A program made the translations under genes and the position numbers. Below are positions 25,642 through 37,200 of a stretch of 64,000 bases of DNA, piece by piece (the first letter of the stretch is position 1; each line of letters begins with the position of its first letter). The stretch covers positions 5,321,501 to 5,385,500 of the forward strand of contig NC_091873.1 in the NCBI RefSeq assembly GCF_019399895.1, written 5' to 3'. A model generated the notes under the pieces. It did no database searches. It saw only the letters and a list, made by a program, of their open reading frames with translations, and was not told the origin of the DNA. Origin of the DNA: Cardiocondyla obscurior. Lineage: Eukaryota; Arthropoda; Insecta; Hymenoptera; Formicidae.

Positions 25642-25723
25642 ATCAAGTTCCGCTATACGACAGAATGCTGAGAGGAGGAGGAGTCCTTGGAGAGGCATCC
25701 TGCTTCAACGGAGTAGCGTTACA
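25642..25723 (+). CDS. Exon-like block, related to the 61 kb modules
   Basis: An 82-nt block has a strong polypyrimidine acceptor before it (TTCTGTTTTAG) and a consensus donor after it (GTAAGTATC at 25,724). One frame is open throughout, entered after one base and leaving in phase 0. It reads about 27 residues, including AERRRSPWRGILLQ. The same core, with SERRSRPRKGIL and the same phase-0 donor, occurs twice on the minus strand at 61,344-61,415 and 61,855-61,926. About 38 of 46 bases match in the core. Shared sequence, phase and donor argue for a real exon family, or for an exon-bearing repeat, over chance. I do not recognise the protein. A second open frame (with GGGVLGEASCFNG) runs into a stop at the donor. 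Neighbouring exons were not found. Confidence 0.4.
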
Positions 25724-25914
25724 GTAAGTATCGCTTTTTCTGAATACAGAATTAATGACTTTGCCGTTTCAACGAGAAAAGACATTTTTATTTTTTATTT
25801 TTTTAATTTCTAAATTACTGAAAAGTGCGTACAAATTTCTTTTTAAACATTAGAAATTATTTTTAGCCCCCCTACATTAAAACTTACTTTTTCTGTTACA
25901 AGAACGTTCTCTGC

Positions 25915-26112
25915 TATCAATAGCAAATATTATTTTCCAAAAAATATTTCGGACTTTGATAGAAAGCGCTTTGCGATCAAACGCGAGCTGTATACGCCGC
26001 GCAAATCATGAAGTAGCAGGGCGTCAAGGGAGTTTGTACAGCGGAAATTCTGTCGTAAATAATGCGGAAGTTCGTGACACTTTTACCGCCGTCGACGAGA
26101 CGTAATGTGTAT
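25915..26112 (+). repeat. 198-bp inverted duplication, uninterrupted copy
   Basis: Reverse complement of 30,795-31,233 once the inserted element and one target duplication there are removed. Both copies are then 198 bp long, with three mismatches. This copy has a single TCACGAACT-equivalent site (AGTTCGTGA on the plus strand, near 26,070), the empty site for the 30.8 kb insertion. I see no coding content and no flanking target duplication. Confidence 0.93.
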
Positions 26113-28829
26113 ATACCTATCGCGTGGCAGACGGTGCGAAAGTTGCAAAGTTTCGAGGGAATATCGTCGATTAACTCCTTCCGGGTGTATAGTTAGTAGT
26201 CTGCTAGTTTTCAATGGGGTCGTAAAGCATCACGAGGCCATGGCAAATGGCAACTTCTCTTGTCAATATATTAGAATAGAGTTTTAACCAAGTTTTGAGG
26301 ACAAGCCGCGGATACGTTGTAATTACCGTTCTTTACACTTGAAACAAGCTGCCGCTTAGAAGTTACCACGCTTCTACATGTAAATTAATTAATTGTCTCG
26401 TTATAAAATTTCTTTTCCCTTTTTTTTTTACGATAAAATAATTGTAAAGCTGGAGCGTTAATATTTAAATTTTATTTAAACAAGATATAATTTCGCGCTC
26501 GTATTATACGTGAATATTATAATGCTGTTGAGCAGTTTTAAATAATGATGATGACGTTTTAATTATGTGTTAGAAATACAAATTAAAAAATTTTTATTGT
26601 TTTATATATGTAGATGTTATTGTGCTTTTTTATCGTTTAGAAAATAATTTGAATATTGATAAAAATCGGTAATTTTTTTCTTTTTGCGAAATCACTGTAC
26701 ATGTTTTATTAACAGATTATCCTAGGTCGTCAATAAACTCATAAAATCGTAATTATTTTTCGAGCAAACATGCGCGGCAAATTCGGGGAAAAAAAATTGC
26801 AACAGCATCACGTAAACGTGTCCGAGTTCTCGCGAAACATCTCGTGCTGCGAGATACGATAGATCACATTTTTCGAAGTCGACGTGGCCGTGCCGGACGA
26901 AACAATAACGCACGTCGCCGTTAAAATGACAGCGAAAATGAGCCCGTCGCCCGTTTCTAAACCCGCCTCTTCTGCCCCCGATGCACGTTGCGCCACCATT
27001 ATCACGAATGACGATGCAAACGCACGTCATTTTATCTCCCAGCGCGTCCGGTCCGCTTCTGGGTTCTCGCGTGCGCACGCGTGTGTATGTGCAGACGGAG
27101 CAAAAAAAAAAAGTGTTTCTCACCTATACCGGCTGGCACCGCGCCGTTCAGAAGTTTATTTAGCCGTCGACTGACATGAAAATCCCGTCGAGGCTTTTAT
27201 TATGGGTGGTGCCGTCAGACTCGGAAGAGGGGAAGAAGAAAAAAAAAAAAAATGTCAATCCATCTGGCAGCTTAACGCGACGCGCGAGACGGTACCAACT
27301 CGTCCGCCATCGTATTAATTGATTTATTTCGCGGCGTGTGGCCTTTGCGCTAATCTTCGAAGCTACCTCTCGCACGACCCGATCCATCGTTCACATTCTT
27401 CGTTTACGAGGGCTAGAAAACGCGGAAGGGTTCGTTAACGCTGAAGATTCATTACGTTTCTAATACAACGGTCTAAATGACGGATTAGCGACGGAGAGCA
27501 TTCGGGACGAAAAGCATTCGGAGATATAAATTCGTCTCGGCTGACTTGCACGTTATTTTATTTACGGAAAATATTAGAAGCTTATAATACTAGGTTACGA
27601 GGCTCCGATCGCGATCGTGTGTAACGCTACGTGGTATTAGCGAGCAGATCGCGAAAAAGCATTTATCGTGCTATAAACTTTTATGAATGTAGCAAACGAA
27701 TCGGCCGGTACCACGTTCCGGTCTTGTCCTCGTTAATTATTAAGGATCTATTAAACTTTAACGATCTAATATCTGCCTCCTCCAGACAGAACAAATAAAG
27801 AAAGATCATCACGTATTAACAAAGAAAGTTAACGCTAAATATACAGCGCGTAGTTATTTCAGCTTCGATTTCGAAATTTCTTTTTGCCAAATTAAATAAT
27901 TAAGTTATCAGTTTTATTTAACGACGAACTTACGTAATTGGCCGAATCGCCGAAGCTTTCTATCTTTAATATGAATACTAAATATCGTCTGCGCTCTGCA
28001 ATAATTCGGGGCAGGTGCAACAAATCGTTTGTAGATCCCGCCGCGTAGTCTTAATTGCCTCGCGATCTCAGCGATTTGTAAACCGAAGCACCGAGGTAGG
28101 TATTTACACAAACAAGTGTGCGCCTGTAGAATGTAGGTATTTATCGGTGTTCGATCAACATTCCTCAGAGTGCGTAGACGCGCGTGCGGTGGCGTGTTAC
28201 GCAATCCAAATCGGCCACGCTTTATCGGCCGTCAACCGGAAACACGTGAAGCTAAAGGTGGCCGCGCGCGGCAACAGGACTCTTCCCTGGCACGCATGCA
28301 CGTCTGCTCAAAGCAATCGATAAAATTCCTGAGGATACTCCGAATAGCGTTCGCTATCTATTTTGAATGACGAATCGTTGCAATCTAACAGCGAATTTAT
28401 TAAAATACAAGAACGTAGATAGAACCGAGGAAATTTTTTTCTTTTGCTAACAAACATTCTAAATTATTGATTATTTGCCCGCGATAAAAGTTCTATTCGA
28501 AGTAGATAAAAACCTTAAAAGTAAAAGTCGGAAATGCATAGATCTCATAAGTGGCCTCAGTCCCTTTGATAATAAAAAGACATAACAGAAGAGAAAGAAA
28601 AGAAAGAAGTTTAAACACTTGAAGCGGCGGAAACTTGATACTTTTTACTTTCGTTTCGAGTATAGAGTTTAAAGTTTGAAGCACGAACCAATAACAGAGC
28701 TTCGGACATAGGTCAGAGCGATGGTTGAGAGGATAGCGGAATAGAAGCGAAAACTCTCGGCATGGAGATAAGTAGGATGCCATATTGATTGCGACTAACT
28801 CTCCCGCGGTGGTTGGGAGAGTTTGAAAG
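26113..28829. other. Non-coding stretch
   Basis: No gene is supported. 26.3-26.75 kb is AT-rich. 26.9-27.4 and 27.9-28.3 kb are CpG-rich with overlapping open frames on both strands (up to 133 codons) that have no recognisable domain. An A-run lies at about 27,238-27,251. Confidence 0.4.
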
Positions 28830-29040
28830 TGAGGAACTAACCGCTACGAGAAAGAAGGAGATGGGGAGACGCGAATAGTTAGAATATACGTATGAGAACG
28901 AGGGAGAGAGCTGAAGAAAGAAAGAGACAGACAAGTGAAATAAGCGAGCACAGAGTCGAGGGTGAAGAGAACTTGGGGGAGAGAGAAAGGTACGGGAAAA
29001 GAGGGAAGAGGGAGAGAGAGAAAGCGAGAAAAGTACAGAC
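28830..29040 (+). repeat. GA-rich polypurine tract
   Basis: About 200 nt of mostly purines with many GAGAG motifs and no clean period. Such tracts often mark insect promoters or 5' untranslated regions that bind GAGA-type factors. Here that role is only a possibility, suggested by the nuclear-receptor-like half-sites about 80 bp downstream and the exon-like frame at 29,672. Confidence 0.55.
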
Positions 29041-29119
29041 TATGTGAGAATTACCGGATCGATATTAAGTTGCGATAGTTCCCGTTTCGACTGCTGAGCG
29101 CTCGCGTTTCCACCCTTAC

Positions 29120-29183
29120 AGGTCAACCCCCTGTATACCTGCCGCTGCACCTGGCGACGACCTGACCCCACGACCTGTGACCC
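29120..29183. promoter_or_regulatory. Cluster of nuclear-receptor-like half-sites
   Basis: Within 64 bp lie AGGTCA (29,120-29,125, +), TGACCC (29,163-29,168) and CGACCTGTGACCC (29,171-29,183). On the minus strand the last reads GGGTCA, one base, AGGTCG, a DR1-type direct repeat of the kind bound by HNF4 or RXR/USP partners. Sequence alone cannot show binding. It lies just after a GA-rich tract. Confidence 0.3.
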
Positions 29184-29671
29184 CTAGAACGACGCGGATC
29201 CGGATTATATCAAGCGATCGAAACCGACCTCCGTTACCTTCCAATGCTTGCGCAACAGTTCGCGTACTTCGGTGTGTCGAGACAATTCCGGATTAGACAG
29301 CTAAGATGATAAATTGTCAGCAATAAATATTCGTTGCGGATGCTTTGATTTATACTTGCTTCACTATCTCTGCTGCGATAACGAGCGAAGTAATTCTACG
29401 TCTATTTTTTTCATACGATTAAATATTAATGCGATCGATATTAAGAATAATATAACTTTTTTTTATTTTTTTTTCTTTTTTTTTCTAAACGAAATTTCGT
29501 AATAAAGCATAAAAAAAATTAGTATCGAGCTACACTCGATTCTATCCTCTTTACTTTGTAACAGTTATCAAGAGACGCGGTAGTGTTCCGTTTTAATCTG
29601 TTCCGCGTGCGTGAAGATGTCGAATTAATTCGTAACGCTACACTCGAGAATCAACACCGCTCGGCGCAGAT

Positions 29672-29895
29672 GTGAATTATCAACGATTCACCGACTTAGG
29701 CAAGCTCGGATCGACGGAACTGCACTACGTGGAAGTACCAACGTGGGAAAAAAATTACGAGGAAAACGATCAGGAGAGGTCACTGCTTCCTGGAGGGCTG
29801 TCTTCTACCTCGTCGTCGCTTCCTGTGTTTACACTACGTCATCCTGACGTCTCTCGTCGGCTCTCAAACGTGGACGCCGTGCTGACAACTTGTCA
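29672..29895 (+). CDS. Possible exon, unknown product
   Basis: The open frame runs about 75 codons up to a donor-like GTAAGC at 29,896, which it would meet in phase 2. It has no ATG start. A possible acceptor AG lies at 29,668-29,669 (GGCGCAG), but its pyrimidine tract is poor. The translation is varied rather than low in complexity, with an acidic stretch (WEKNYEENDQERS) followed by a Ser/Leu-rich part and LRHPDVSRRLSNVDAV. I do not recognise it. It could equally be a chance frame. Confidence 0.22.
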
Positions 29896-30794
29896 GTAAG
29901 CTTCTTGTGGATGTTTTCTGACGGGAGACACATGGTACCCGTACGTCGTCGCAAACTAAACTTATATACAGACTCCGACACACTTCGGCTGCTCTTCCTT
30001 TTACTTGCGTCCTACGACTGAACCACCGGTTCGTCGTTTACTCTCGTGTATCTTTTGGCAACGTAAATTTTCGTCAGCAGCATTTCTTTGAACGATAATT
30101 AAAAAAGTTTTCTTTCACGAAACCGCCTTTAGAATTTAAAAACCTATACGTATAAGATTCTCTACATAAAATGAGAGCTTCCCTTTTCATCGAGACTATA
30201 ATGATTATGAAATATTAATTTAGGTTCTATTTCATGAAATTTCTTAATAATGCCGAGGTTATTTGTTTAACCGATAAAAAGCGAAGAATCGAGTTAACTT
30301 GTGTAAAATTTTTAACAATTTATACAGCTATATCGGGACGATACAAGATTCTTCAATGCTATTTACGTCAAATACTTTCCGTCTTCTTTATTTTACGTAC
30401 TCGGCGGAGGAAGAAAAAAAAAAGAAAATTTTAATCGAGAAACTTTTCTGAGCAGTACGAAACAAGTATTCACTGGAGATTATCTTCCAGGCTTCAGATA
30501 ACGCAGTGGTTAGTTTTATACTTGAAGGAAAAGCATTTTCATTCTGAATAACAACTGATAATTACAAGAACACAGCAAGCTATTGATTAATTAAATTATT
30601 AACGTATGACATAAATTTTTCTTATGCATTTCCTACGAGAGTAAACTGTTTAAAAATTTTTATCCCACTGTACTATACGCGCCAAAAAAGAAAAAAAAAG
30701 AAACATTTTTGATAACAATCATTTTAATTAATTCTAATTAAAGAGAACTTTTGTTTCTACACTCGTTGTGCGTTTTTACAAGAGCGTTATATGG

Positions 30795-31233
30795 ATACAC
30801 ATTACGTCTCGTTGACGGCGGTAAAAGTGTCACGAACTAGATGTGTGATGCTGGACAAACGATGGACAAACGTATGGCACTCAGAAAATAAAGAAATTGT
30901 ATCGTGGGGGTGCTGGTACCAAATAAAAAATAATTATTGTAAATAATTTTTTTTTATAAAGGTGGACAAATAAAATTTTTTATTGGACATACGTGGACAA
31001 ACGATGGACAAACGAATGCAACTTGATTTTTTGAAAAATCTTAATTTGGGGGTGCCAGCATCACACACCTTCACGAACTTCCGCATTATTTACGACAGAA
31101 TTTCCGCTGTACAAACTCCCTTGACGCCCTGCTACTTCATGATTCGCGCGGCGTATACAGCTCGCGTTTGATCGCAAAGCGCTTTCTATCAAAGTCCGAA
31201 ATATTTTTCGGAAAATAATATTTGCTATTGATA
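30795..31233 (-). repeat. 198-bp inverted duplication, interrupted copy
   Basis: Partner of 25,915-26,112. It is split by the 232-bp element at 30,839-31,070 and its extra 9-bp target copy. Subtracting these 241 bp from 439 gives 198, exactly the length of the other copy. Three substitutions separate them. Confidence 0.93.
30839..31070. mobile_element. Single-arm Foldback-like element, 232 bp
   Basis: The ends are AGATGTGTGATGCTGG and the inverse of AGGTGTGTGATGCTGG. It is flanked by direct copies of TCACGAACT (30,830-30,838 and 31,071-31,079). Inside is one copy of the subrepeat found in the arms of the 19,765-20,888 element (GGACAAACGATGGACAAACG, then TATGGCACTCAGAAAATAAAG, then GGTACC). 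The long inverted partner arm is missing and only the short terminal inverted repeats remain. The uninterrupted 198-bp copy at 25,915-26,112 has a single target site, which confirms both boundaries and the 9-bp duplication. It has no coding capacity. Confidence 0.93.
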
Positions 31234-34200
31234 ACCTGTCAAGACTCGAAACGGCGCATGATACGGAAATGCATTATTTATCTTGTTTTTTTTTTTTTTT
31301 TTACCTCGGATATTTTTACCTATCGCTCCGTCAATCCATCGCCGAATAGAACGCGGTAGTTCCATAAATACGTAGCTGCTAACGTTTTAATCAGATGTGC
31401 ATATAGATCGATACGCGAAAGGTAACACTTTTCACACAATCGTGACCTCCGCTTTGCCAGAAATCCATGAATACACAAGATTAAGGGGATATATCGTCGG
31501 GATAACAACGACGACTTGAGTACGCAGATTTGCGCGCTGAACTTGCCCGTAAACAGCATTGATACGACGAGGATTTACATTATAACGCTCGTGTATTTGC
31601 AGAACGTGCGTGAACATTGAACGTCTCTGTCTTCTTAACAAATACCAGACCATTTGACGAAAAAGCAAAATAATCCTTAGTCAAACGTAGCCGAAACATT
31701 GCAAAGATGTCCTACTATTATTTCCAATTGTGTAAAAGTGCAATATCAAATTTAAATTAAATCAAATTATTATTATTTTATGTCCAACGTATCGACTGTT
31801 TATCCGTTCGTGATTAACATCGTAAAATTAAATTTAAGCGGTAAAAGTAAATGCAGGCAAAGATATCGACGTGAAAAAGTATGCGAGATATTATAACGAT
31901 ATTATACCGCGGGCGCACATAGGTATCGTCGTGCTTATATTCAACGAGACTCCGGGGTGTCGCTTTTAGACCGACGCGTTTTCGCGTTATTTGCGAATCG
32001 TACGTACCCGTAACGCGCGGCGCGGGTCAATTGCGATGCAGCTCTTGTAGGAGATGCCACGAGGTAGCGCATAGCCGAGCGAAGTCGGAGAAAGAGAGAA
32101 GGACAGTCGGGGATAGAGACGTATGTCGGTGAGCGCAGCGCGAAGGGAAACTGGATTGGCGAACAGATGCGCAGCACGATCACGAAGCCCCGATGTATTG
32201 CGTTTGCTAATCCCCGACATGGCTGACAGTATAATACACCGCTTTGCAAACAGCAGCAACATCCGTGCCGGTGCTACTATTGCTGCATCGCAACCCCCTT
32301 CGGCGTGGCACTCGACCTAGGCGAATACGTACGTATTACCGGTTCCGCGTGGGTGTACCGCCGTTTACGCACGCATATTCCCGCAGCTATTTGAATGGAT
32401 CTGGGATGCATTCGTACGTGGCCGTGCACATTTACAAATGCGCGCACGTGTAAACCCGTCGGGCGCAACGGAGTCGAACGAAACGACGTTTAACCTTCCA
32501 ATCGACGACGACTTCGTTCGCATGCCCTACCCCGCCGTTCGCATTCTCTCGCCCGCGTTCTTCCCTTCGTTCCGCTCTTTCACAGTATTCGAGAAACTAC
32601 TGCCAATTGTCTGGCATAACGGGAACCGCGTCGCGGGTTCCGGAAATGTTTGCACGTCTTTACAATCCCACCGAGTAATCGAACGTAAAAATGTCGATAA
32701 GATGCGATAAGAAATAATTGCTCGGATTCCATGATAATTCTCAGATGTCCGCGAACGAGCCGGAGCGTACAGATTTCTCCATAAATGTTTATTCGGCGTA
32801 TTCAATCGAGCCGTAATATGTTCCACGACGTCTCTTAATTTTATTAATTACGCAAATTTAGATGTTACGAAAGGAACGTAGTTATATTATTTTTTTAAAT
32901 ACTGTTTTGGAGTTTATTACGTCGAGATCGTTGCTCTCTCGAAGGGAAAAGCGTTGACAAAGTGCATTCAATGTGTACAATAGCGCAGCGGCAAACCCGT
33001 GCGCCGCGGAGCATAATAATTTCATTTTTCTTCCTCGGGGGCATAAAACAAGAGCGATAAAAAGTGCAAGGCGACCGTTGACAAAAACGATGCTACGTCC
33101 CGCCAGCTCTCGATCGTTTCATGCGGTATTCCGAGATTTCTCCTTTGGGCGCGGTGCGTGAATCAAAATAAAACGGACGACATTCGGAAACGCGATTGTA
33201 CAAAAGCGAGCACAATGAACCATTGAGGGTAGAAATCGAGATGAATGTGAACCAGCTTTGGGGCCTCTTAACGTACGTAGGCACTCGGCGCCTCTATTGG
33301 ACGCGAATAGAGAACGGGCTTTCCTGGGAACGAGATAATCTCGCTCGTAGATCGCGGATCTCGAGTGCCCGGAGCCTGCGAGCATCGAGTACACCTATCG
33401 TCAATAAAAAAAAAATATAAAAAGAAAAGTGCATCTTGCGGTGAAAAAAAATATTGAATGAAAAGGACGACGACGTCTTTTCCGATCTGTTTAAATTGGG
33501 ATACGCTTTTCTGGCTAGCAGGAGCAAAGCACTTTTTGCGCGCTGATCTGTGTACGTTTTAATATTCGAAAAGAAAATTATTTTACGCGCTGCTGGAAAA
33601 ATATATGAGATGATTAAGTGCATAACGTTACGCACGATTAACGAATTAATTTAATAATTTCTTAACTGGGGATTAGAATATTATATAAATTATATTTACA
33701 AGTATTATTGTTTAAAAATATAATAGTATAAAGTAAATCGAAATTACGGAGTTTCGCCATGATATTTCTTAAACGACGTGGCGCCGAACGATAAAAACTT
33801 TAGCCAGACTGCTATCAACGTTATTTCAAGCCGAGGAAATCGTCTGACCTCAGGTGTCGATCAAAGCGCGCGATTTCTCCTTTCTACCATCTCTCGCTAC
33901 TTGATCCGTATTGTCTTCGATTCAAAAGCAACATCGAGATCGTTCATTGATATATTATCTTGCTGGAAGTCCAGCTTTCCATTGTAAAGACTTTTATATC
34001 GCCAATAGGAGAAAGATTATTTCGGTCAATAAAGTCGAAAAATTAATAACGCATATTAATAATATTTTCATTAATTTTGTTGAAGTGATATTAACGTGAT
34101 ATATGTGGGAATACTTAACGTCTCGCCCGACGAGCGCTGTGACATAAAAGGTAACGGCCGCGTAAAGCTAATTATCCTCATGTCTGGATAGTTTTAATAG

Positions 34201-37200
34201 CACGGAATATGCGAGGGCGTGTGAAAAATATGCAACTTCGTCCTTTAACTGCCGGCGTAATGTTTCTGGAATCCTTTCGCCTCGGCGCTACCAAAGGCGT
34301 TAAGTGACTGATAAAGCTCCGTGAAATCTAATTAGGATCTTTTAATATTTATCGACGTCCCGCTGATGAAAGTCGGTCCGCGGCAACAATATTTTACGCT
34401 TTCTCCGTAGGTGTGCGGGGGCTCCTTGATAATTACGAAGCGCGTTCACGTCGATTCATCTTTCATGACGCGAACATCCCGTGCTGGCTGGCGTGAATCG
34501 CTCGTAATGCAGAGCCTTCAAAGAGCCTGGCCGAAGCGTACGCGCGCATGATTTTTACAACCGCTTAATACACGCGGCGCGGGTGTGTGCGATAAACGTC
34601 GGAAGATTTCTCCGAACCGAATGAGACACAGGCTGATACATAAAGTACGGCATCGTTTGATAAACGGATGTCGAGAGCGATGAGATAATGGTGCTTGTAG
34701 AGCGATAGCATATCGTTTCGACTGAATCGTTCTGTTGTCGACGGATCGGCACTGTGAAAAAAAGCTTCGGCGAACACGAGAGACTAATGACGCAACGCTG
34801 CAGTTGCGTATGCAACTGTCTATGACTCTATACGATTATTACTCGTATACGACAATTTTTTTACATTTAAGAAACGCAATATTTCTTCCCGGGCTATTAT
34901 GAATCCGATGCTCGGGGATAGGGTATCGATAAAGATCTTCAAGAATTGATTATACTTCTCTGTGCTTTATCGGGTTAAATTTAAAATTCATATTTCAGGA
35001 TAAAGTGAATTTAAACGAGAGCCGAATACATCGAACATTTTTCAAGCACACCTGAATGTAATAAAATATAACAACGTGGCTGGTCGCTAACTTATCGCAA
35101 TAGCTTTCACTCGGATGAATTCCAACGCCGCTACGCGTACCATTCAACCCCTCCGGGCGCTCTTCCTCATATTGACTTCGTAACCCGTATTCAGCCGGCC
35201 ATAATTTTCGCGTACCCCGACCGAAATCCTGACAGCCTATCATCGTTACTGTTTCGCGAGGCTTACGGCCGCAGCTCGTGAATGATGGGCGCGAGGCGAT
35301 CGGAAACGTTCCGGCCCCGGTGTCGAATTCCCGCCAAGTATCCTCGGTCGTGTAACGATCGCAACGGCAACCGATAAACATACGTACGCGTGACGGATTC
35401 ACGGCCGTGTGTGCGATTCCACGCAACGACGCGCACCCCGCGCCAGAGGCCGGCGGTCCACTTAGAACTTGGTGAGCGTTGCCTCACGCCATACCCCGAA
35501 CGAGACGAATTGGGAGGCAGACAATAACGTTGCACTTTCGACACGAGCGAGCGCGCGCCGACGCCGCCGCGGCGAAGACCTCGTCCTACCGCGCGCACGT
35601 GCGTGCCAATCCATTATCCGAATTGGCTTATTGAAATTTCTCGGCGCTGACGGGGAACGGATGGATATTCATTCGTTCGGTCCGGCACTTACCAAAGCGA
35701 GAGAGCTCGCCCCGTTCGATCGCGCTCGGTCTCTACGACATATAGCGGACATATGCTCTCCGACAGCGCGCGCGTACCACCGGGGAGGGAGTCGAACTTG
35801 CCATTTAATTTCGTGACTTACGCCTGCTCGTTTAATTGTTTCGGCTGTCGAAGGGCGCTTAGACGCTCGATGCGTCTTTGTCCGCCTGGGCGTGGAAAAG
35901 CTCGAGGAGAGAGAGGTTTCTGCGACCGACCCTTTTCCCACCCCAGTCTAGTTACACTTAATAGCGGTATATATTATGTCCTATCCACTCCATTAATAAT
36001 CTTATTTATTATATTAATATTTCCATGCGTTGTATTTAAGTATTGTATTAATTTAATTTTGTTCTAAATGTATCTGGTTTTTTTTTTTTTTTTTTTAATA
36101 TTATATATTTATTTTATATTACTATCAAATAATGAGAATAAATTAATAAAAAGTGAAATGCTCTTTGCTTCAAAGTGCGTATAATTAAACTATACCTAGA
36201 AATCGATGTCGCACATTTCTTATTTCCTGCCTGTTGTTTAATTTTCTGGCTGACGTTAAACATACGGACGCGGTGAGAATTATTCACGGCTGTCGAACGA
36301 TCTGTTACTCTTGTGGATACACGAAACTCGCATAAATATACCGTAGTTTGTTTGCTCGTCGCTAAGAAGGGAATCCAGAGCACGTCGAAATCTCCAGACT
36401 CATCTGCCTGAATGAGCTTTACTACACGGCATAATTTCTTGAGACAAGATGTATCCGACATCCTTTAAGTGGCTCTAAGCTTACGACGTTACAATGTCAT
36501 ACGTTGGAAACTTTATGAAGGATACAGCACTTAGCATAGATATCAGGACGCGGGCGCTGCACTGGTTAGCACAATCTACAAGAGCCATTAGATAGCGTCC
36601 TAAAGTTTCATAGACCGTCGAATAAATTTTCGGTTACTTTCGTCGGACGCGTAGATCATTATTCCGTTGTAAAACGTCGGCTTTAGCATCTCCATCGACC
36701 CTCCCCGCAATAAATCCGCAAAGGCGACCGCAAAATAGGTCCATTAAACGACCCTCTGAAATTTCACGAAACAGACCTTCCCCAGGAATGTAATATTATC
36801 TCTAAATCCAGGCCGGTATCGCTGCCGCGAAACGCGGTCGCGGTCGAATTCATCGCGCGCGAGAGAGAAGGATTCGAAAAAGGGGGACCCATCCGCCGCG
36901 CGCCGCGGACACGTGTTATTTCTGCGGAGAAAGAATCTGCGGCACCCCGTGTATCAAACGCTCGTAAATAATACCGCTGTATATTTGAATGCTCCTGACG
37001 GATCCCGCACGCCACTTGGGAACGCTCGGAAATGGCTCTTCTATCCTGCGAATCTCGCACACGCGGGAGACTCGGGGTATTCGCGTACCCGCGTTCAAGT
37101 GCACGCGTGATATTCAACCGGCAAGAAAAGGGCGACAACCCTCGCTCCTGTTTACGCCCGCTAACGTCGAATTTCACGCAATGTATTTTGGCTACCGGGA

